Below, one piece after another: positions 23,701-34,200 of a stretch of DNA of 64,000 nucleotides. A model generated the notes under the pieces. That model did not search any database and was not told where the DNA came from. It was given only the letters and a program-made list of their open reading frames with translations. The translations under genes were made by a program, and so were the position numbers. Origin of the DNA: Gautieria morchelliformis (lineage: Eukaryota; Basidiomycota; Agaricomycetes; Gomphales; Gomphaceae); NCBI GenBank assembly GCA_015179125.1, contig WHVA01000358.1:55833-119832 (forward strand). The letters are read 5' to 3'. Each line of letters opens with the position of its first letter. The first letter of the stretch is position 1.

Positions 23701-24885
23701 AGCAAATGGAACTATATCGTCCTTTCTAGGCTTTACCCCAACACATCACATCTCAGAATGGCCAAACCGCCCTGGCCGGTTCTTGCCTGACAGTCGGACC
23801 GAATAGTTACCGAGCACCCACGGCCGCGTACCATGAGATCACGTGCGAGTCACAGAATGTATCCAGACAAGTTTTATCTGTAAACATTGACATAGTGGTT
23901 TTCAACATAATAATCCACATATTTCCGTACTATAGGACATTTGGCATGGAAACCGCGCGATATGGAACGAACGACGTACAAATCATACATCAAACGTGAC
24001 CGCGAGTTTTATCTAATAGACAGCTTCGCCAACACAAGGCGTGCCGTAGGTAGAAAACGAAGGCGTAGGATATGGTTATCGTGTGAGATGTGAATGTGAC
24101 AGGCGGACGACGCGAAGCTAAACGAAAAAGGACAATCAAGACGCATTGGAGACTGAAATCGCTTAGGTATCGTACCACCTAAGGGCCCCTTCCATTGTTA
24201 CGCATTTTCTGTAAACCATGTCAGGATTTTTCAAAATAGCCCCAGGCCATCAAATTCGAGGTCCCTATCCAAGCTACAGCTTCGCCGACACAAGGCATGG
24301 TGTAGGTAAGGAACAACGCCTGAGGAAAAAAACGACGTATCGCGCATGATGCAAAGGGGCTAGGTGGAAGACGTGACCCTTAACGAAACATGGACAAGTA
24401 AGATGCCTTCGTAGCCGAATTCGACAAGACATCATACCACGTCAGGGCCCCTACGTTGCCGCTCGACTACCAGAATATGTCGCATATCACATTTGATTTT
24501 CCGTAGACACTCAGAGGCGGCGTACTCTCTTCATGGATACTAATCATATGCGAAGTTTTCGGCGCACAAAACAGGCGTCCAAAAGGTGAAGAAAGTCGTC
24601 ATACGTGTGTGATGACGAACGTCGCTATGCAGAAGACGAGGGTCAAGGAAGCTGTCACAGTGGGTCATCCAAGGCGGTCGCGGAGGTTGTCAGCATGGAG
24701 TCCTCAACGGAGCTTCAGGAGGTGTTGCAAAGTGTGACATAAAGTACTATTTAGTCATGGGGAACGTCTAGCAGCTCTGAGAATACACGACAGGAGTTAT
24801 AGATGTGTGCTAGAGACGTCTAGGACTAGGATGGACGCTATGTTTAGGAGCATTAGCTAATAGACCTACAATGGAATGCCTGCGG
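23701..24885. other. Gene-free region with diverged internal repeats
   Basis: No gene is supported. A block around CAGCTTCGCC(A/G)ACACAAGGC(G/A)TG followed by GTAGGTA occurs at about 24021 and again at 24280, each followed by similar spacing to TACCAC and GGGCCCCT phrases (24174 and 24437). It is therefore a decayed duplication of roughly 260 bp. The rest is unremarkable. Confidence 0.5.
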
Positions 24886-25115
24886 TATAAATCACGTGAT
24901 AGATGTGACCCGGAACCGTGTAGACCGCCTCCACTGCTCCTGGCGTGCCATGCTTGGAAATCGACACTGCAAATGATCCTTGGGTGGCATTAATTATGAC
25001 TTCGTAGTTCTGAATCGTACCGACCAACTGTCTGTGGCTTGTCTCGAGGACTCGGAAACGGGGCTATTCTTAGACTCCTTGTTCTCAAGACTGTCTCGAT
25101 GACATCTCATCCATC
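24886..25115 (-). pseudogene. Fragment of the same unknown gene family, copy 2
   Basis: The minus strand reads GTIQNYEVIINATQGSFAVS, then K-H-G-T-P-G-A-V-E-A-V-Y-T, with ATAAATCACGTGAT at about 24888. The copy resembles 23417-23640 over most of its length. It lies just upstream of the second DUF6533 gene, and the adjoining 25131-25310 region carries a short direct repeat (TTGGAGA-CGCCAGCGA, TTTCTAGGCTTT) also seen at 23690-23745. So the duplication includes flanking DNA. Confidence 0.5.
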
Positions 25116-25328
25116 ACCCTTGGTTATAACGTGAAGTTTCTTCTTGGATGGAAGCTTGGGCAGCCTGATACCCCATATGTTGGAGACACGCCAGCGAATG
25201 GGACCACATTTTCCCTTTCTAGGCTTTGTGCCAACAGACCTCATATATTGGAGATCCGCCAGCGAGTGGGATCCCTTTCTAGGCTTTACCCCAACACATT
25301 GAGCTCAACCTCAGATAAGTGCTTGACA

Positions 25329-26965
25329 ATGGAATTCAGCCTCGCGACACTGGTTTCCTCAGGTGGCCGAGCTGGGTACTAATGTTTGAATGATGTAACT
25401 AATGGCCATCTACACGCAGCACGGATTGTCGACTCTTTCGCTTTTGCCTCTCTTGCCTTTCTTTTGTATGACCATGGTGAAATTCTTTGCAGCTAATCCC
25501 GAGCAAGACGACTAACTATGATACAAGTTCTCACCTTTGGCGCCGAGGTACGTCAGTCACGACGAGAAGACGGTCATCGAACTCATACGGAATTATACGC
25601 AGGTAGAACTTGTATGGAATCACCCAGGTTGGATATTTGGAAAAGTGTTATTCCTTTCGGTAGAAATTCACACTTTCTCAGCTGGTCCAGGGAGAGACTG
25701 ATGGCTCCTTTCCTAGAACCGTTATTTTGGACCGTTTACCCTTATCCTGAATACATTAGGTGCAATCGCTTTTTCTCAAAACTGTCAGATTTTTAACCTT
25801 TTCCAAAAGTGTACACAAATCCTTCTGTTTCGTTGAAGGTGCGCTCGTATCGACATATTACACAAGTAGGCCACTGATGTCTTCGCAGTTGTATGTCACC
25901 ACTGCTGCCGTACCACGACTCTTTACTCACGGATCCTCGTTCGGCAGCTGCAGCGTTTTTCACTGGGTGGACACGACATCGTAAGTCCAGGGTGCAAATT
26001 TTGATCATCAGTTGCCTCTCCTTATTTGTCTACAGAGAAGCTGTCGCTATACTTAGCGTGCAGTGTAAGTACAAGTCTCGTATGATGTTGCAATGTTGAT
26101 AATTAATGAGCAGTTATTCTGATGACCCGCGTACATATCTTCCCTATGCTTCATTTATCGGGCACTCTCTTACTACGATACACCCCACACAGATATACGC
26201 TGTTTATGAGTGCAATAGAAGGTTGCTAGTATTGTTTGGCATACTCTTTGTTGCCGAATTTGCTGGCACCCTTGCTGTTGTAGATATGGGCTTGCCACGA
26301 AGTATATTGCGCCTAGTATTGTGACCCTTCTACGGCAGTGTTTTTCTGATTGACCCCTCCAGGTATTCCTAGGCCTAAGGGGATATCGACGGGTTGCTAC
26401 GTTGGTGCCCAGCCACCACTATACTTCCTTACCTGGATCCCGGCAATCATCTGTGAAAATATTCTGTGTCTTTTGATGCTGCACAAGGCTTGGACAACGT
26501 ATAAGAACAGCCGGAACTCATCGCTGCTACGCCTGATTATACGTGATAAGTGTGTTCCGACCCTCCATTCGTGTAGGTAGAGAGACTAACATAGCCCAGT
26601 GTACTCTATTTTTTAACGTAAGTACTAGATTGCCTTGAAAGATATGAGGTTATCCTGAACCAGGTCTGCAGCGTGTTTGCCAGTTTGCTCCTAAATTGCC
26701 TGGTTTTGGCCTTGGCCCCTCAAAATTTCCTCGAGGTTACTATCAGGTGTGTCAGGACTCGACATAGTACTGGTTGCGTATACGAACACCTTATTTGCAG
26801 ATGGGCAGTTGCTCTCCCATGCTCATTGGGTAGTCGACTTATGCTCAACATGCGTGAACGTATCTATCTTCCAGAAACTGAGAGAGTCCCGGACTCGGGA
26901 ATAGGAAGTTTCAGAGTGGCGGTGCCATCTGGACTAACTGTGGAATCGGCACAAGGTTCTGTATA
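25329..26965 (+). CDS. DUF6533-type seven-helix membrane protein
   Basis: Second gene of this fungal membrane family (role unknown). The ATG at 25329 starts exon 1, 25329-25362; intron 25363-25419 has a CTAAT branch site. Exon 2 (ARIVDSFAFASLAFLLYDH) joins, over introns ending at ACAAG and ACGCAG, into DHVLTFGAEVELVWNHPG, the DUF6533 signature. Downstream come LYVTTAAV, a Cys-containing F-x-W segment, IYAVYECNRRLLVLFGILFV, the Pro-rich extracellular turn (PPGIPRPKG), LTWIPAIICENILCLLMLH, SVLYFLT/VCSVFASLLLNC across another intron, and finally WAVALPCSLGSRLMLNMRER before a polar tail with stop at 26963-26965. Order and spacing fit the family, and the joins tested keep phase, so it is probably intact. 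Confidence 0.77.
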
Positions 26966-27297
26966 GGCAACACTAGATACTGTGAGTGAATCCGTGTGGA
27001 CGATGTCGTGGCTCAACTCTAACCACTGACCTGTTCCTCAAGTGACAAGTTGCGGGTTACGGGTCGTGGGTCGTACTGGGAATAATTAGCTGGACTCAGA
27101 CAATGCCCCCCCCCCCCCCCCCCACCGTTTAAACAATGATCTTTAGAAAATGTATTGCGTGCAAATCGTAAGTCACACTCTGGATAGATCCGATATTCCA
27201 CTGCGGATGCCTGTCATCATCAAGCCCTCGTGGCTTCTATCGGAATATACTGTCCGAATGCGACCTCAGAGTGATGATCATGAATTCCCGTCCCAAA
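26966..27297. other. Intergenic region with an 18-base C tract
   Basis: Non-coding DNA between the DUF6533 stop and copia 1. It contains an uninterrupted run of 18 C (27106-27123). The left target duplication of copia 1 is TCAGC at 27298-27302. Confidence 0.7.
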
Positions 27298-27302
27298 TCA
27301 GC

Positions 27303-27606
27303 TGTAGGGATTAGAGGGCTGAGGCCGGTAAGCGGGGAACGCAGGGTCGCGTCCGACGCACGGACGCATAGTTAGGTAGCCACGGTCATGCTTGATCGTG
27401 GCAGTATATTAGTTGAATGATAGCTAGTTGTACCTCAGTGAATTGTCCATTCACTGAGGTACGTACCGTTTCTGTGTACTGAGACATGCGATAGCTTACA
27501 CTTTGTCTATAGCTCCTTCGTCTCTAGGTACAGTAGTAATACATGCTCAGTGAATTGTCCATTCACTGAGCTCCTTCGTCTCTAGACTACTGCACCCATA
27601 CCAATA
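27303..27606 (+). repeat. Copia 1 left LTR
   Basis: 304 bp, TGTAGG...CCAATA. It keeps CpG at most sites where the right LTR has TpG or CpA. It contains the twin-hairpin module 27430-27585. Confidence 0.93.
27430..27585 (+). promoter_or_regulatory. Twin-hairpin module, copia 1 left LTR
   Basis: Hairpin A (27430-27462) has a perfect 14-bp stem, GTACCTCAGTGAAT side, with loop TGTCC. Hairpin B (27545-27571) has an 11-bp stem, GCTCAGTGAAT side, with the same loop. AGCTCCTTCGTCTCTAG occurs exactly twice, at 27511-27527 and 27569-27585, bracketing hairpin B. The module ends 21 bases before the LTR end, so it should be in the R/U5 part of the transcript (inference). Role unknown. Confidence 0.75.
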
Positions 27607-27619
27607 GGTTATGGGCCCC
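27607..27619 (+). promoter_or_regulatory. Primer-binding site, initiator-tRNA half-molecule type
   Basis: GGTTATGGGCCCC begins at the base after the LTR. It is complementary to the anticodon stem-loop of initiator methionine tRNA, as known for Drosophila copia, which primes from a tRNA half-molecule. The ATG inside this site also starts the gag frame. Confidence 0.75.
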
Positions 27620-28507
27620 GCAGAGCCCACAATGTCTACCTCCACCTCTAAGTCATTCGTCGTCCCGAAGCTGGCCAGCAGGGATGGCACGAACTGGGTC
27701 ACCTGGAAAAGCCAGACGTTAGCTACGCTGGCGGCGACGCACGGTGCGAAGCGTCACCTCGAAGGGACCGCTCGGATCCCCCACACGATCCTGACGTACC
27801 CTATACTTACAGACAAGGAGGAAGAGGACCTGGAGGAACTCGAGAAACGCTGGGATGACTACAATCAGTGTGAGGCAGCGATAATGGCACAGATATTCAC
27901 CACTGTCCCTGATAGCGTCCTCATCAAAGTCCGCAACCTAGCCATGGCAAAGGAGGTCTGGGAGGCCGTATGTGCAAGGCATGAGACAAGGGCACTCACG
28001 GTCAAGGTCAACATGCGACGCCGCATGTACGAGCTGAAGTGTGAGGACGAATCGAACGTCCGCATTCACCTGGAGTCCCTCATGAGGATGTAGGAGCAAC
28101 TCGCAGGGATGAACACGGGACTCACCGATGATGACCTGGTCACCATCATCCTTGGCTCGCTCCTGAAGTTGTATCGCTTGCTCATTAACGCGATAATGAT
28201 GTCCGCAGCACATGCAAAGGCCAAGCTAGAGCTGGATCAGGTGGTCAGCACATTAGTCGATGAATTCGAGCGACTCACCATTGAGGAACGGCAACTAAAG
28301 GCGAGCGAAAATGCGCTCGCAGCAGCAAAGGGCCAAGGGAAGACACCAGCATGCAGTGGCACCTCCAGCACCACGAAAACCGACAAAGCCGACATGGAAT
28401 GTTGGAAATGCGGGAAGAAGGGCCATATGAAGCCGATTGCCAGTCCAAGGCCAAAAAGAAGGACAAAAAAGATGAGGACAAGAAGGGGAAGGGGTCAGCG
28501 AATGTAG
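27611..28507 (+). pseudogene. Copia 1 gag
   Basis: The frame starts MGPAEPTMSTSTSKSFVVPK, with W-V-T-W-K and a UBN2-type helical domain (VWEAVCARHETRAL). It meets a TAG at 28091-28093, probably from CAG, and reopens as EQLAGMNTGLTDDDLVTIIL. A zinc knuckle C-W-K-C-G-K-K-G-H-M-K starts at about 28401, but the frame shifts inside it, so its final Cys is found in the next frame (A-D-C-Q-S-K). It formed the nucleocapsid of virus-like particles in the ancestor. Confidence 0.85.
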
Positions 28508-29739
28508 CGGCAGAGGGCGAGGAATTTGCGTTCACCACGATGTTTGCTGGGACAATGCTTGCGCTGGGAACAAGTCCAGTGACAGGACAGGAAGTCAATG
28601 TCTACGACTTGGGCGTGTCAGGCCACATGTCACCCAATAGGAACCGATTCCTCACCTTCAGAGAGATCACACTGCGTGCTATCAATGCCGCAGATAAAAC
28701 GGTATTCCAGGCTATTGGGATAGGCAACATGAGGGTTGGGATCCCTAATGGGAAGACTACGACACACGTCACCTTAAAGGATGTGTTATACTGTCCTGAC
28801 CTCGTGTTCACCCTGATTTCCCTGATGCGCTGCGATGCAGCAGGCTACTCGGTCATGTTGAAGGACAGAAAATGTATAATCCATGACGCGCGAGGGACAC
28901 TGCTAGGGAAGATCCCACTCTTGAATGGACTCTATAAAGTAGAGCACCAGGGGTTAGCAGCGTCAGCGAACGCCACACGGAGATGGATAAGCTACACCGC
29001 CGGATGGGGCATATCTCCCCCCACGCCGCACGGAAACTTGTCCAGGATGGCGCAATCATGGGGATTGACGTCGTCGGGAAGGTTCAGCGAAAAGGTCCAT
29101 TCGGATGTGTGGGGGCCTGCGAACCCCCAGAGCTACAATGGAAGGGAATATTTCATCAGTTTCACCAACGATCACACTAGGTGGATGTACCTGGTACCCA
29201 TGGCAAGGAAAAGCGAGGCATTCAGCTGCTATAAGCAGTACAAAGTCTGGGTCGAGACTCAACATGGCGCGAAACTCAAACGCCTGCAGACAGATCGTGG
29301 GGGTGAATACTTGTCCCAGGAGTTCACGGCGCACCTCAAGTCGAAAGGAATGGTACAGAGCCTCACCGTACACGACACGCCAGAGGAAAACGGCATGTTG
29401 GAACGTCTGAACAGGACACTGTTGGAGCATGCACGGGCCATGCTCCTCACAGCGAACCTACCCAAGTTCCTGCGGACAGAGTCAGTACAACATGCGGTCT
29501 GGCTGAAGAACAGGACTTCGACGCATGCACTTGACGGCAAAACACCGTATGAGATGGTGTACGGCATGAAGCCCAATCTGACAGACTTCCCTGAGTGGGG
29601 CACAAGGATATTTGTGCTAAAAGAACAGGCTGGCAAGTTGGAGTCGATATCCGACGAGGGGAGGTGGATGGGTATAGTGATGAGAGTAAGGGCACAGGGC
29701 TTACTGGCCCAGGAAGTGCCGTGTCACGGTCAAATGTAA
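28420..29739 (+). pseudogene. Copia 1 protease-integrase region
   Basis: The protease active site reads V-Y-D-L-G-V-S-G-H-M where D-S-G-A-S-G-H-M is usual, so the Asp is kept but the triad is altered. The pre-integrase zinc region (MDKLHRRMGHISPHAARKL) is in another frame at about 28983. The integrase core follows: HSDVWGPANPQSYNGREYF, TDRGGEY and PEENGMLERLNRTLLEHARA, so the D, D and E positions are present. The frame ends at 29739. The linker 29740-30063 towards the reverse transcriptase is Pro/Gln-rich and interrupted by stops. Confidence 0.85.
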
Positions 29740-30802
29740 AGTCACATTTGACGCCCCATCCTCATCACTCCTGCTGACACGCTGGCTGAGGGGGAGTCTG
29801 ACACCCAAGGCAGCCAGGGCGCCAGCAGCAGCACCCCTCAGGACCAAGGACCACCACCACAGGCAACCACCGGTCCCACGTGAATTGACCTGCTCGAAGG
29901 GTTCGAGGACGCGGATCCACCAGCCGACCCGCCGCAGGGCAGGGGCCACCATACACGGAAACCCTCCACGTATGTGCGAGGGATTGCCGACAGCGCAGGC
30001 AGCAGCATGGGTTGCGCAAACACACCCATGTACCCGCGAGGACTGCCATGACCCACGGATGGCATGGCGCTAGCTGCCCTGACGGAGCTAGGCGAGTCCA
30101 CCACCGCTGAGACCAAGGGGGAGACACGTCGTCCCCTCGAGTACTTGATGGCAGCGGGGAAACGTGATACGGGAGACGACCTGGTCAGTGTTGCTGATGT
30201 GCAGTCCCGCAATGACTGGCCGCTGTGGGATGCGTCGATCAAGCGGGAGCTGGCCCAGCATGAGACGCTAGGGACCTGGGACCTGGTCGAACCCCCGGAC
30301 AATGCGAACATTGTCGGCAGCAAACTAGTCTTTCACTACAAACATGACACTAGCGGTGAGGTTATAGCCCACAAGACCAGGCTCATCACGCAAGGGTTCT
30401 CACAGATAGAAGGGATTGACTATTATGAATCATTTTCCCCCACTGCTAAGCTCTCAGCCATCCGCATCATCACCGCAATCTCTGCCCAAAATGACTGGGA
30501 ACTGGAACAGACCGATGTAGATAGAGCCTACCTCAATGCCCCAATCACGGAGACGATATACATGTGCCAACCAAAAGGGTATGAAGCGCCCAGGAGGGAG
30601 CACTACATGTGCCACCTGAACCGCGCAATATATGGGTTGAAACAGTCAGGGAGGGAATGGTATGATATGCTATGCGGTATTATGTACAGGTTTGGGTTCA
30701 CGCGATGCGAGACTGAGCACGCTGTGTTCCACAGGTACGCCAGCCACCATGCCCTCATCATCACTGTCGACGTAGATGACCTTACCATGGCCGGCAACAT
30801 GA

Positions 30803-31181
30803 TGTTAGCAACTCGGGGTTATGGCAGGGAAGGTTCAGTAGAGCTCTTAGAAAGCTAGAATCAAATTCACTCTCTCAGTGAATTTATTGTCACTGTTATA
30901 TTAATACAATACCTAGAATCAAATTCACTACATGACTTTCAGTCAACATGCTATGAAAATATAAAGAATACTACTCGCCTCTCTCAGTGAATTTATTGTC
31001 ACTGAGAGAGGAGCACTATCCTGTCTCAGAAGGCATATACGTGCACCTGGCCCTAAATTTCGAAAATAATCAGAGAAGTGATGCATGGTACAAGAACAAT
31101 GTGAGAAGAGATTGAAACACCATACAATAAATCGAATATATTATGCTTGATTTTGGTGCAGGAGCATAAATGCACCCAAAA
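30803..31181 (-). repeat. Solo LTR of a copia 2-related family, inserted in copia 1
   Basis: The minus strand begins TTTTGGGTGCATTTATGCTC and follows the copia 2 LTR closely for about 120 bases, then diverges but keeps the twin hairpins. It ends GTTGCTAACA. The flanks share CATGA (30798-30802 and 31182-31186), extendable to AACATGA, so the exact ends are ambiguous by two bases. Length is about 379 bp against 497 in copia 2. Confidence 0.85.
30855..31011 (-). promoter_or_regulatory. Twin-hairpin module in the solo LTR
   Basis: Hairpin A is 30978-31011 (13-bp stem CCTCTCTCAGTGA/TCACTGAGAGAGG). Hairpin B core is 30876-30895 (CAGTGA/TCACTG). CTAGAATCAAATTCAC is repeated exactly at 30855-30870 and 30913-30928 around hairpin B. 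The repeat differs from that of copia 1 and copia 2 while the layout is the same. Confidence 0.7.
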
Positions 31182-32122
31182 CATGAAGGGTGCAATATGC
31201 AAGTGCAAGGACGAGCTGCGCACTGTCCTTAAGATTAAGGATATGGGTGACCTGCACTGGCTGCTAGGGATAGAGGTGAAGAGGGATCGCGGGTTACACA
31301 CAATCTTGCTATTGCAGCGTGCGTATGTCCAGAAGATACTCGAAAGGTTTAATTTACAGGATGCTAACCCGCTCAGCACTCCACTCGACCCCCACCACAA
31401 GCTTTCCCTATCCCAATGTCCCTCCACCCCTTGCCAGTTTGAAGATATGCGGAGTGTACCTTACAGGGAAGCCATCAGCCCCTCATGTACGCAGCACTGG
31501 GCACCCGACCAGACATCTCATTCGCCATCTCATTCCTGTCACAGTTCATGCAAAACCCTGGGAGGCTGCACTGGGAGGCGGTCAAACGGGCCTTCCATTA
31601 CCTCAAAGGGACGAAAGACTTGAACCTTGTCATCGGGGGAACTGGGAAAGGACTTGAGGCATTCTCGGATGCGGATTGGGCATCACAAGAACACCGTCAC
31701 TCCATCTCTGGATATGTCTTCACGATGGGTGGCGGTGCCGTTTCATGGAGCTTGAAAAACTAGCGATCATCGCACTTTCAATGACAGAGGCCGAGTACAT
31801 CGCGGCAACACATGCTGCAAAGGAGGCCCTCTGGATATGCATGTTCCTCATGGAGAGAGTGCGCCCCCCAACTAAACCCATCACCATACTCCTAGGCAAC
31901 GCCTCCGCCATCTCCATCACCAAGAACGACGAGTATCATCCGCACACGAAGCACATCAATATTGGTACCACTTCATATGCCAGTCGGTACAGGAGAATCT
32001 CCTACATGTTGACTATGTACCTACGGTGGACATGGCAGCTGACATGTTCACTAAAGGGCTCCCCCGGCACAAGGTACTGCACATGAATGCGCTGGTGGGA
32101 CTGTGTTCTGCTTAAGGGGGAG

Positions 32123-32426
32123 TGTAGGAATTAGAGGGCTGAGGCCGGTAAGCAGAGAACGCAGGGTTGCGTCCAATGCATGGATGCATAGTTAGGTAGC
32201 CATGGCCATGCTTGACTGTGACAGTATATTAGTTGAATGATAGCTAGTTGTACCTCAGTGAATTGTCCATTCACTGAGGTATGTACCATTTCTGTGTACC
32301 GAGACATGTGATAGCTTACACTTTGTCTATAGCTCCTTCGTCTCTAGGTACAGTAGTAATACATGCTCAGTAAATTGTCCATTCACTGAGCTCCTTCATC
32401 TCTAGACTACTGCACCCATACCAACA
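32123..32426 (+). repeat. Copia 1 right LTR
   Basis: 304 bp, TGTAGG...CCAACA, followed by target duplication TCAGC. It differs from the left LTR at 20 sites, all transitions. The twin-hairpin module is at 32250-32405, with one change (G to A) in the left arm of hairpin B. Confidence 0.93.
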
Positions 32427-32431
32427 TCAGC

Positions 32432-33226
32432 ACCATGGTGGCATTAGCGAACCCGAGATGTGCCAAACAATTCAGCAAACCACAGGGTGAGCTTCGTGCA
32501 CGGGATAAATCACGTGATGGCAGTGACACAAAGACCATGACGCAGGACTAAAGGTGATCATGATATATATGCAAGCTCCCAGGACCGACCCCTTGGTAGA
32601 CCACTTCTACTGCTCCCGGCGTGCCATGCTTGCAAATCAATACTGCGAATGACCCCTGGGTGGCACTAATTGTGACTTCATAGTTCTGAATCGTACCCTG
32701 GAATACTGGTATGAGTGGCTCAGGACAGCACTGGAAAGTATGGGATTCATGCACCTCCAATCGGAGCGTAGCATCTATGTGTGGACAAGCAATGAGACCA
32801 AGATCATCACACCCATAGTTGTCAACGACTTGGTAACCACACTAATTCCCAAGTGCCATTGTTCAGGAGCGCCGGGATCTCTGTGTTGGTTGAGTCTCTC
32901 CATAATGGTGCATCAGAATGCCACATCACTTCAGTGAATGTCTTTGGGACATGGTCATCTTTGATTGTGGCATTGAATGTTAGTTCAACTTTGTCTCGCG
33001 ATATTAGGTATGCTCTAGTGGTATCTGACTCAGCGTATATGTACTCCAGGGCCTGAATGATTGATGCTCTGGCTGCTGCACCCCCTCAGGGCCAGGATCA
33101 TCATGATCAGATGGTGGCCTCAGTCTTAGGAAAGGATCATTGAAGTGCCGGTAGTCTAGCCACAAGGTGGTTCTGCTTGAGTGGTGGGGTTGATCAATGG
33201 GTGTTGGTACTGGTGGTGGAGGCAGG
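32432..33226. pseudogene. Mosaic of broken copia and unknown-family fragments
   Basis: Three pieces can be named. 32508-32705 (minus) is copy 3 of the unknown family (GTIQNYEVTISATQGSFAV), again beside ATAAATCACGTGAT (about 32505). 32728-32845 (plus) reads M-G-F-M-H-L-Q-S-E-R-S-I-Y-V-W then I-I-T-P-I-V-V-N-D-L, a copia reverse transcriptase piece with the catalytic pair changed to N-D. 32840-33060 (minus) reads IPALLNNGTWELV with upstream TRAYLISRDKV, the N-terminal end of a copia reverse transcriptase. Opposite orientations show rearrangement. The remainder to 33226 is not recognised. Confidence 0.6.
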
Positions 33227-34200
33227 TGTCAAGATTGGATTTTAGGCATTAATATCGTGTATTAGTGAACACAGCAAATGCCCGAATGGCTTGTGCAATG
33301 AAGTGTGTAGTTTGGCAAATAAGATGCACGAATAAATGTTTAGAAGGTAAGCGGGCTGCCCGAACGGGGTTCACCCTATCTACAGTCATAGTGAAATAGC
33401 CCGTGACACTTGACGATGTAATGTTCAAGGTCTCACGGAAAGGTTGTCTATTGGTAACAATCCTTTTGCTGCTGAAGGTGCTCCTTCAGAGCCCTTCGTC
33501 GAAAGCACCGATAATAGTATGAAGGCTAAGGTAATGAAGGTGAAGTATGAAAACTCACCAGTGGCGCTTAAGTCCTCCTCTGGTCTAAGATAGGAGTCTA
33601 TAGAAGAGGGCTCAAGATGACGGTCACAGTGAGGTCAAGCTTTTGCACAAGATAGACGTATGATAATTGAACTGGGGAATATACATGCGAATGTAAACTA
33701 CGTATACCGAATGCTCATATGATGTTAGTGAATAGGAAAGAGACCGTCTTGAGTGAGGGTTGGATAGGGGTGCACAGTCAGGATACAAATAGGTGAAACA
33801 CATATACAATGGAAGAAGGGAGGAGTGCGAACATGAAACAATGGAGGGAGAGAGGATGAAGGTACCTATGTAGGAAAACATGCATACATGTTACCCTGCA
33901 CGGACTCTTGGTCTGCTGGGTTGATCCCACATGATCTACGGGTAGGACGTCCCACGAATGCATCCCGGCCATAGGAACACCCAAAGGGGGTTGAGTCAGG
34001 AAGATGATGGGACCAGTGATGAACCATCATGCCAGGTAAAGGACATCGATCATGTTTGATGGTGTGCCTACTGGTGAATGATGCGAGTAGCAAATAACCG
34101 TTTGGTGAATTTGGCGAAGAGCGAATGGAGCGAACATAGAGGTGGAGTGATGAAAGGGAAAATGGAGGTAACTGGATACAGGAATAAATGGGTCATGGCA
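33227..34200 (+). repeat. Gypsy LTR of the TGTCA family
   Basis: It begins TGTCAAGATTGGATTTTAGG and ends GGTCATGGCA (terminal TGACA changed to TGGCA), 974 bp. It is followed by what looks like the internal leader and gag start of a gypsy element (34201-34927), so it is probably a true 5' LTR rather than a solo one. Confidence 0.85.

Larger units (their letters stand above)
30064..32086 (+). pseudogene. Copia 1 reverse transcriptase-RNase H region, interrupted
   Basis: RVT_2 motifs are clear: IVGSKLVFHYKHD, GIDYYESFSPTAKLSAIRII, QTDVDRAYLNAP, AIYGLKQSGREWY and the catalytic D-V-D-D-L. A solo LTR splits the frame at 30803-31181. On removal, G-N-M runs straight into K-G-A-I-C-K-C-K-D-E-L. The thumb and RNase H parts continue (MGDLHWLLGIEV, then DADWASQEHRHSISGYVF, and TEAEYIA) through two frameshifts near 31480 and 31760. 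Not functional. Confidence 0.88.
27303..32426 (+). mobile_element. Ty1/copia retrotransposon 1 (old, defective)
   Basis: Two 304-bp LTRs (27303-27606 and 32123-32426) begin TGTAGG and end CCAATA or CCAACA. The element is flanked by TCAGC on both sides (27298-27302, 32427-32431). A primer-binding site follows the left LTR directly and a purine tract (AAGGGGGAG, 32114-32122) precedes the right LTR. Internal order is Gag, protease, integrase, reverse transcriptase, RNase H, which defines Ty1/copia. Several frameshifts and stops, plus a solo LTR of another family at 30803-31181, make it non-autonomous. The LTRs differ at 20 positions, all transitions. Confidence 0.93.
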
